A stretch of 64,000 nt of DNA from the NCBI RefSeq assembly GCF_947507565.1, contig NC_089181.1:1648634-1712633 (forward strand). Reading direction: 5' to 3'. The stretch comes from Oscarella lobularis. Its lineage: Eukaryota; Porifera; Homoscleromorpha; Homosclerophorida; Oscarellidae. How positions within the stretch are numbered: position 1 is the stretch's first letter; every line of letters starts with the position of its first letter. A program made the position numbers and the translations under genes. The notes beneath the pieces are model-generated. The model made no database searches and was not told the origin of the DNA. It worked only from the letters and a program-made list of their open reading frames with translations. Shown here in pieces: positions 56,901 to 64,000 of the stretch.

Positions 56901-57179
56901 AACAGGTTCGTCTGAAAGCCGTCTAGCCAAATGCCTCTGAGTTGGAAACTCCCGCAGGACACTGATAAAAGTGAGGAACGCGTCTGGTCCTTTGGTCGCT
57001 AAAGCTGTTAGAATACGTTCGTTCATCTTTTTTGGCGTTGGCTTGCTATTCAACTCCTCCAAGTCGTCTTCATGAAGAAGCCCTTTGGCGGCGAGACGGT
57101 TTTTTAGCAGTTCCGGGTCCATAGATTCTACGAGTACAGGTCGATTCTTAGTTATAATAGATCTGTGTCTCTTTTCCAT
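53927..57179 (-). CDS. CARD-NB-ARC-like-TPR STAND protein (NLR/APAF1-type)
   Basis: Two exons: 57179-56894 and 56784-53927 (109-nt intron, phase 1). Exon 1 is a CARD (KNRPVLVESMDPELLKNRL, LHEDDLEEL, FLTFISVLREF). Exon 2 has a P-loop ATPase: WISGPLGSGKSAFGKI (Walker A), NVVFLFDNCDLFL (Walker B), SLITTCFECPYELE (sensor-like) and a CGMPFPLVALGRR segment in the place of NB-ARC GLPLAL, followed by winged-helix-like sequence. About 450 residues of helical TPR-like repeats follow (e.g. AAAHYRAAVATAKEERNH). The C-terminus carries an acidic serine run (DTDDDSDDGSSDSVSDS) and phosphorylatable linker. Nucleotide-switched oligomerisation with CARD recruitment of caspases or adaptors is the family role, in apoptosis or immunity. 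Confidence 0.85.
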
Positions 57180-57568
57180 TTTTTCTCGTTTCGGAAACAA
57201 GCTAGGACAGCCGCCTTCCTAAAAACCGATTAGAGTAATTCAGCCGTAGCACCCGTATTTTCCTGATCGAAGTAGACGTAAACATACCGTTGCTATATGT
57301 GCGTGGGTAACTTTCACCGCGGGACATATGGTGAAGACGGCGCGCGGTTGGTGACCGTGCCAGTTCAACGCGTGCATCTAGGCCTACATGTACTACACTA
57401 ACTTTACGTACGCGGATGGGCGGAAGTATGGCGAGTAGTTCGCAAACATGCACGTACAGCTATATCACTATTAACGAAGTTTTGACGTCATTGTCTGTAT
57501 ATTACAGGACATTCATACTCATTCATACAAGCAAATTTTTTCAGAAAAGTTTATAGACTATCAACAAA
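57180..57568. other. Intergenic upstream of the CARD-NB-ARC gene
   Basis: Divergent spacer between the CARD gene (-) and carrier pseudogene copy 5 (+). No recognised motif beyond short AT-rich tracts near 57535. Confidence 0.4.
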
Positions 57569-58500
57569 ATGAAGGACGACTTCGCTTCTGGCCTCCTAGC
57601 CGGTTAGTTTCGTCCGTCCTTCGCCCGGCTACACTTCTTACTAAGAGCTCTCACTCCAGGCTGGCTCAGCGTTCTCGCTCTGCACCCGTTCGACACGACT
57701 GCCGTGCGCATGCAAACGCAAGTTTTCGGAGGCCAGCATGCAGTACAAGGGAACAGTCGATCGATTGCCTCGCGACAATTATTCGACAGGAATCGGTACC
57801 GCAGCTCGTACTCTCCGAACGCCCAAACAGAGCACGATATCTATTTGAAAGGCGCTCTCGTTCATACAAAGGCTTTCTTCCGCCTCTTTGGCATCCGCGA
57901 TTCGGTCGCATACGGCACGTACGGCACGATCCTCGATGGACTCGTCGAAACGAACGCGCCGTTCGGTGCTAGCGTCTTTAATTCTCGCCGGAATGGCGGC
58001 GGGATCGGCGCGTGCGCCTTCACGCCATGATCAAAACGCCACTCCAAATCGAAGGCAAGGGTCGATCGGCGTCGACGCGACGAACAACACTTTTTCACCA
58101 CGCTCGCTCGACTGCGCTCGAAAACTCTACGCGAAGCACGGACTCGGACTCACTCCGAAGAGGAATCTATCGCGGCTTCACCGCTGGTTTTCCTAGCTCA
58201 CACTACAGTAGCCTCTCGTTTCTCTTCTTCGATTCGTTTCGCGCGCGTCAATCGGGCGGCTTGGGACGCGTGCGCTCTCGCCGGTGGAACGGCCGGCGTT
58301 TTTTCTGGATTCTCGCTCATCCGCTCGACGTCGTCAAGTCGCGTATGCAGGCCGACGATCTCGCGCGGCCCGCCCGCCGATCGGAACGTCGTCGATTGCG
58401 CGATAAAGTCGCGCGGCTCGCTCTATTGCATGCGGACTCGTTCCCTGTCTGCTTCGCGTCTTTCCTGAGACGCCATCTTTTTTGCCGTCGTCACGATATA
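57569..58500 (+). pseudogene. SLC25 carrier pseudogene, array copy 5
   Basis: MKDDFASGLLAG, an intron-like gap and then ALHPFDTTAVRMQTQVFGG are recognisable. After that the carrier pattern jumps among all three frames: IDCLATIIRQES, SLILAGMAAGSARAP, MIKTPLQIEGKG, RSLDCARKLYAKHG and HPLDVVKSRMQAD each sit in different frames. Many frameshifts mean it cannot encode a carrier. It is richer in CpG and differs more from the other copies, so it is an old member. Confidence 0.75.
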
Positions 58501-58599
58501 CTTCGCTCATCGATCGTGATTGGTAAGACGATCGACGTAGTAACCTCGCACCCATCTCCTATACCTGAGGAAATATTCAAAAGAGACTCCTATATTTCC

Positions 58600-58930
58600 G
58601 TATGTATTCATTGAAAAGGTCACGGTGGGACTGACGAGAAATTCATGTTTAGTGCAACGGACGTGGTCATGACATCCCTTCGTTCTTGAGAACTTAAAGG
58701 AAATGAATTCTTTGATTTGTGCGTGCGAGAATATCAATCGCAATGAACATGGTAAGACGACAAGAATCTTGGTTTTACGCACATTATATATACATTTTTT
58801 CCCAAACGGTGAAAGCACAGAAGAAAAAGATCAACTACCCAAAAAGTTCACCACAGTTCTCCCGGTGGAGGTAGCTAGTGGAAGCGATCATTCACAAAAG
58901 TGAAGCCGGCGAAATCTTCCTGGTTCACAA
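58600..58930. other. Intergenic, no gene seen
   Basis: AT-rich sequence between carrier pseudogene copy 5 and the NLR fragment. I see no supportable feature. Confidence 0.4.
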
Positions 58931-59095
58931 TTTGCATTCAAGCAATTCTCGTTTTCTTCTGCCTTCCACAGCATTGCTGTGGAGAAAGGAAAACCGAAAC
59001 AGTATGTCGATCAAGGCTTTCTGAGCTGCTTAGTCGGCTAGCTGTAAATAGGCTACCAATATCGGTGACTGCGTTTTATCAAGAAACAAGATTAG
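58930..59095 (-). pseudogene. Fragment of the CARD-NB-ARC gene (C-terminal part)
   Basis: Matches 54338-54505 of the CARD-NB-ARC gene in the same orientation: attcaagcaattctcgtttt, cttctgccttccacagcat, gagaaaggaaaa, gaaacagta, ggctatcaatatc-like and atcaagaaacaa landmarks in order, with small deletions. It joins directly to the left end of the duplicated carrier block, suggesting a shared rearrangement breakpoint. Confidence 0.75.
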
Positions 59096-59170
59096 CTACA
59101 GCTGATTAGCTAAGTAGCTAATAGGGTTAGCGTTTTTAGCATTTTATTAGCGTGCGCGAGGCATTCGACG

Positions 59171-60169
59171 ATGGCAGCGGATTTTCTCGCTGGATGGTGT
59201 GGAGGTGAGTCTTTCGCAACGTTTTTGCAAAAAGCTCAGCAGTAGTGTACATGCAGGCGTCACAGCCGTGATCGTCGGTCATCCGTTTGATACGGTCAAG
59301 ATTCGGTTGCAAACGCAGGCGTTCGGAGGTCCAAAATACAAAGGGACGTTTCACTGCTTCTCTTCGATTATTCGCCAAGAGTCGGTATAGCTGCACGTAG
59401 CAAATACACTCAAATCAATTAATTAATTAAATTATTATTTAATTAATAGATTACTGGTCTATACAAAGGTGTGTTGTCTCCTTTTTTTGGACAGACGTTT
59501 CTCAATGCAATCGCCTTTGGGGTCTATGGTCGCATGGTGACACATCTAACTTCAAGAAGCAAAACGAAGCCCAAGATGAGGCACATCCTACTTTCGGGAG
59601 CCGTGGCAGGCGTTTGCCAAGCTCCCGTCTGCTCGCTCTTCGATCTCGTCAAGACGCGATTGCAAATTCAAGGAAAGGGAGAAAGGGCCGCCGTTGCTCG
59701 GCGAGTCTACTCCGGCCCCATAAACTGTCTCATCAAAATCTATCAGGAAGAGGGGCTGCAAAGGGGGATATGTCGTGGAATGCTTTCTACGATGCTGAGA
59801 GACGCTCCAGGTCTTGCAATCTATTTCGGAGTGTACAGCGGTCTGAGTGGGCTGCTCTTGGGTGGAGGTGGTCACTTTGGAGTGTTGCCTGTGCTCCTCG
59901 CCGCTGGCACATCTGGCTGCATTTATTGGTTTAGCATCTTTCCTTTCGACGTTATCAAGTCGCGAATTCAAGCGGACGGCGTCGGTGGAGTGAGTCGCTA
60001 TTCAGGAATACTCGACTGCTTTCGGAAAAGTTACGCAGACGAGGGACTGGCTGCATTTACGCGCGGAATGTTTCCAACGCTTCTAAGAGCATTTCCTGCC
60101 AACGCAGTTGTTCTTCTTTCTGTTGAAGTTATTCTTAAGCTGACAAACAGCAGGGGAATTCACGGTTGA
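59171..60169 (+). CDS. SLC25 mitochondrial carrier, array copy 6
   Basis: MAADFLAGWCGG (59171), then VTAVIVGHPFDTVKIRLQTQ and a long exon from ITGLYKGVLSPFFGQTFLN to NSRGIHG at 60169. The signatures HPFDTVK, CSLFDLVKTR and FPFDVIKSR are intact. It differs from copy 3 by scattered substitutions and a two-residue insertion (LLGGGGHFG versus LLGGHFG). A recent duplicate under apparent constraint. Confidence 0.9.
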
Positions 60170-60358
60170 GATAGTCATTTGGTCACCGCACACTTTTTAT
60201 TTCCATGGTTTTTGAAAGACGCTACTCATGCAGCAGGCTTTCTGCAGAAATTTTCGAAACACAACTGTGGTAATTATTTATCTGAATATATTCTCGACAC
60301 TGAGGGAAAGGTCCAGGGAAAGGTCGTCTGCTATTTCTAGCGCGCGTTACGTTTTGCG

Positions 60359-61207
60359 AATGGGCAACTTCCTTGCCGGATGGTTAGTTCGTTCTGACTC
60401 TTTGGGCTCCATAAACTGTTGCTTGCAGGAGTTACTTTCGTACTCGTCGGTCATCCTTTTGACGCTGTGAAGGTGCGCCTGCAAACGCAAGCACCGAACT
60501 GAAAGAACAGAAGAACGTTTCATTTCTTCGCTTCGATCGTTCGTCAAGAATCGGTAAGCAGTTAGGAGGTCTATACTGTTCGTACTGTCCGTTGGAGCCC
60601 CCAAGATTTGACGCCTCCATCTGCTCACATCAGCCTTTATTACGCAAATCGCGTTCCAGATCACTGGTCTCTATAAAGGCGCCTCGTCACCCTTACTTGG
60701 ATCCATGATTCTCAATTCAATTGTATTTGGCGTTTACGGTCGAATGATACTATTCTATTCTGGATCCATAGACTGCCTCGTCAAAGTCTACCAAAAAGAC
60801 GGATTTCGAAAGGGAATATGTCGTGGAATGCTTCTTAGGACACTGCGAGACGCTCCGGGATTCTCTGCCTATTTTGGGGCGTACCGTTCGCTCAGTAGTC
60901 TCTTGTCCGGGGAAGCAGAAAGTTCGGAGCTTTGCGAGTTATTGTTGCTGGTGGCTTGGCTGGCTGCATTAGCTGGCTTGTTTCTTTTCCGATAGACGTT
61001 GTCAAGTCGCGAATTCAAGCGGATGGCGTTGATCAAATTCGTTACTCGGGAATTCTTGACTGTTTTCGAAAAAGTTATTCAACCGAGGGTTTGGCAGTAT
61101 TTACGCGTGGACTCCTACCCACAATGTTGAGAGCTTTTCCCACTAATGCAGCTGTCTTGCTTGTTGTTGAACTTGTCCTTCGCCTCACTCACAACCAAGT
61201 GAAGTGA
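60359..61207 (+). pseudogene. SLC25 carrier pseudogene, array copy 7
   Basis: Counterpart of copy 4 with four lesions. The first-exon donor region has changed (GWLVRSDSL instead of GWCGG). A small rearrangement after VRLQTQA brings a TGA into frame near 60499. A 156-bp deletion at 60750 (between positions equivalent to 53015 and 53172 in copy 4) removes 52 codons including the second signature. A one-base frameshift near 60925 interrupts the third repeat, whose remainder (SFPIDVVKSR to LTHNQVK) is open in another frame. Confidence 0.85.
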
Positions 61208-61467
61208 CTGACCGTATTCAATTATCAGTTCTAATAGGTCCGTCATTCCACGAGCGACGGCACTAATAGCTAGTTTATGACTAGCCAATGTTGTGTAGTC
61301 CTTCGTTCCTTGTATCATACCACAATACCAAAGCGAAAGGACCGCTGTTGTATAAAGACGGGCTCTTTTACGTTGGTATACTGTGGGGCTGTTATTACAG
61401 TGTAGTTTATTGCGCCTGTTCTAATTGTATGGTTTTCTTTGCGCATGCTCCTATCATTCATTGTCGA
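61208..61467. other. Intergenic before the LRR gene
   Basis: Follows the right end of the carrier duplication. AT-rich, with no recognised element, and presumably holds the LRR gene promoter. Confidence 0.4.
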
Positions 61468-64000
61468 ATGAAAAACGTCACGATATTTCATTCGCTTCTC
61501 TGTTTGCTTGTTCTGTTGTCATGCCTCGCAAGTCAGATCTCTGAAATAGAGAGCCTTGCAGTAGGGAGTCTCGCAAGAGGTACGTACACTGTAACAGTAA
61601 GGCAAAGAAAAGTGGTAGTCGCTTAGAATAGCTCATATTCGTCACCTACAGTACAGTACTACATAATGCGTTCAGTCTACATATTGGAATAAGTAGAGGT
61701 ACTGGCCTTATTCAAGAGCCATTTTACGCATTTTACTGGGTGCTACCTTCGATTTCCGCGTTTTTTATTTATAGGGACAATGGCTCCTGCTAAAATTAGT
61801 CGCAACGACGAAAGTGAAACGGTTTTTTACAGCCGAGAATATACCGGCGCGTCTATACGACTTTGGAAGCCTAAGAATACCAGCTCTTTTTCGTGTACGT
61901 CAACAGAAAATCTCACAAGGCTGCAGAGTCAAGAGAGAAATATCCTAAAAGAAATTTTCCTTACCGCCAACGGTCTGACTTGGATAAATAGTACAAATTG
62001 GAATAGCTCGCTGCCACACTGCAACTGCTGGTACGGTATCTCTTGCTATGAAAGGGGTCCATACAAAGGCTTAATTCAAGAAATTTTTAACAACGTTAAC
62101 AACATGACCGGTTTCTTACCAAAGTCAATATGGAATTTAAAGGGTTTGCAAATTATCTACATGTCACAAAATCGCCTCAGGGGAAACCTAGAACATTTTT
62201 TGGTGCCCAACGTTCCGATGCTTACTGAGCTTGATTTTGCGTTCAACTCCATTTACGGTATTGTGCCGTGGAATGTCTTGGCTACCTGGCCGAACCTGAC
62301 GAAGATACAATTATGCAACAATTATGTCCATGGGCCTATCTCGGTTGATATTGAAAAACTTACTAATCTACAAGTTCTTAGCATTGGTGAAACGGAAATA
62401 AATGGAACGATTCCACAAAACATAATGAATTTGAAACAGTTGTGGTTTCTGGAATTAACTCGCTTGCGACTACGCGGTAATTTCAGCTTTTTTCTTCCAC
62501 TAACAAACTTGAAATATATTCATGTGTCTGGAAACCAACTGGTTGGAGAATTGCCAAGTAGTGTCAGTCGTTGGTACCCGTTCCTTGTTGAACTCATAGT
62601 GTCGAACAATTCTCTAGAGGGAGAGCTTCCCAACGACTTTGACGGGACAACGAATCTAACAGTTTTGGACGTCAACAGAAACCGTATGTTTGGCACGGTG
62701 CCATCTACAATAATGAACCACACTAACTTATTGTATCTGGACGTCTCTCACAATCAATTCACAGACCTAAGCTCGTTTGTGAGACTTCCTAAAATCAAGC
62801 TTCTGAATTTCGGAAGCAATCCTTTCAATCTTTCTGTAGAAAATTTTACAAGCACACTTTGCCATAGTCCACAAAGGGAAACATTAGCTGTAGTGGATTT
62901 TAGTTCCACTGGCATGCATGGACGTTTTCTCAAACAGATTTGGCTAATGACAAACATATTTGTGCTGGATCTTTCAAATAACTCCTTGTCTGGAGAACTT
63001 CCGAATTCGGCAGTCATGTTATTTTTCATGCAATATTTAGACTTCTCAGATAACAATTTGAATGGCAGCGTTCCTTACGGATTGACATTTCCTCACGTTA
63101 TGAGCATGAACTTTCATAACAACGCTTTTATGTCAGGTGGTGAACATTTGCTACCTTGGTATGCAAAGCCCGACTACTCTGTAATGATTAAAGAGCGACA
63201 TCAAGACAGATTCACGTGTCCTCTTATCAGGCTTGCGTACAACAAGCACGGAACACTGACCGTAAACAGCTCCTATTATAAAAGGCAACTTTGTTATTGT
63301 GATGAAGGGTACTACGGACATAGAGGAATGTGCTCGTTGTGTCCAGAAGGAGGTTCTTGTCAAGGAGAAAGTCACAATAATACGATCAAAATGAGTAAAA
63401 ATCACTATCCTTCACCGTCACCGCGCAATGCTTCTACTCTAATTCGATGCAATTACGAGTACAAGAACTTTTTCCCGTGTAATCCTCGCGGAAATTGCAC
63501 ATGTTGGCTATCTGACAGCCTCGAGAATTTTGAGTGCGACGAGTCTTGCCTTTGTAGCCCAAATCATCGTGGCAGACTGTGCTCGCTTTGTGATGACCAA
63601 TTCTATCACGATGGGCAGAAGTGCGTCAGATGCATCAACAGAACTTTGGGTGTCACAGCAATCGCTGCAGTTGTTGCCAGTGTCGTTCTACTCTCAGCAA
63701 CAATTTGGCTGTTGACGCGTCTCTGTCCCAGTCTTCGTGAGAGACGCGCCTTCAGAGTGTTCAAAATTTTGGCAATTTTATTTGAATCCTGCTTGTTGCT
63801 TCTTCTGGCTTTTCTCGATCTCGTCCCAACGTACATAGCTGAAATATATTTTCTGACGTTGATTGTGGCTACATTTGGACGATTGCATAAGGCAAAGGTT
63901 CACGTCATGATACTGGTTGTTTACGCTCAAATTCTGGGCTCTCTTAAAGTGACAGATTTGAGAGTGGACTGCGAGTATTGCTCGTTTGTTGCAATTTTGA
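61468..64000 (+). CDS. Plant-type LRR receptor-like membrane protein (3' end outside window)
   Basis: Exon 1 (61468-61579) encodes signal peptide MKNVTIFHSLLCLLVLLSC. A ~195-nt intron (phase 1) joins to one open exon from about 61775 that is still open at 64000. It has an LRR N-cap like plant receptors (NWNSSLPHCNCWYGISC) and about 14-16 LRRs of the pattern LxxLxLsxNxLxGxLP (e.g. VLDLSNNSLSGELPNS, YLDFSDNNLNGSVP). Cysteine-rich EGF-like knots follow (CYCDEGYYGHRGMCSLCPEGG; CLCSPNHRGRLCSLC), then at least two membrane helices (LGVTAIAAVVASVVLLSATI; ILFESCLLLLLAFLDLVP). Many N-glycosylation sites. Cell-surface recognition is likely. No cytoplasmic domain is visible before the window ends. Confidence 0.85.

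Overview
The window looks like compact nuclear DNA of an early-branching animal, most likely a sponge (a homoscleromorph such as Oscarella would fit). That identity is inference. Coding regions are split by very short GT-AG introns (about 45-110 nt) plus a few apparent GC-AG introns. Intergenic gaps are often under 100 bp. The gene families are metazoan: collagen-fibrinogen-domain protein, thrombospondin C-domain, CARD proteins, group IV phospholipase A2, HELZ2-like and PARP14-like proteins. All exon joins were made by eye from splice sites, reading phase and family motifs.

Layout. 0.04-0.5 kb: decayed hAT transposase tail (-). 0.5-7.0 kb: two tandem secreted glycosidase-like genes (-), the first with a probable frameshift, and a rotted third copy. 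7.1-8.5 kb: collagen-fibrinogen-domain (ficolin-like) gene (+). 9.1-12.0 kb: RRM/macro/WWE/PARP gene (-). 12.05-13.65 kb: three large degenerate tandem repeats. 13.7-15.0 kb: CRE-rich segment, a hairpin and a CCHC zinc-knuckle reading frame (+). 15.07-27.5 kb: one giant gene (-) that by my exon joining encodes CARD, TPR, CCCH fingers, helicase, RNB nuclease and helicase, i.e. a HELZ2-like protein with a CARD-TPR front end. 28.0-30.9 kb: GH31 alpha-glucosidase-like gene (-). 30.9-33.4 kb: DUS3-type tRNA dihydrouridine synthase (+). 33.9-39.3 kb: cadherin/EGF/sushi/thrombospondin/MAM/LamG matrix gene (-). 39.4-41.7 kb: cytosolic phospholipase A2 (+). 41.9-43.7 kb: intronless amidohydrolase (+). 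43.76-44.1 kb: 25-base G run, a near-perfect 69-bp palindrome, a second inverted repeat and a phospholipase pseudogene scrap. 44.4-45.3 kb: putative mitochondrial membrane protein. 45.4-48.9 kb: NVL AAA-ATPase. 49.0-53.6 and 57.6-61.2 kb: seven SLC25 mitochondrial-carrier copies (five intact-looking, two pseudogenes) including a duplicated two-gene block. 53.9-57.2 kb: CARD-NB-ARC-like-TPR protein (-). 61.5 kb to the end: plant-type LRR membrane protein (+), running off the window.

Functionally, the window holds several likely innate-defence genes: a ficolin-like lectin, a PARP14-like mono-ADP-ribosyltransferase, a CARD-linked HELZ2-like helicase/nuclease, a CARD-NB-ARC protein and an LRR receptor-like protein. 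They are mixed with housekeeping genes (DUS3, NVL). The most notable candidate for an undescribed system is the CARD-TPR-HELZ2 fusion lying two genes away from the NLR-type CARD ATPase region and next to the PARP gene.
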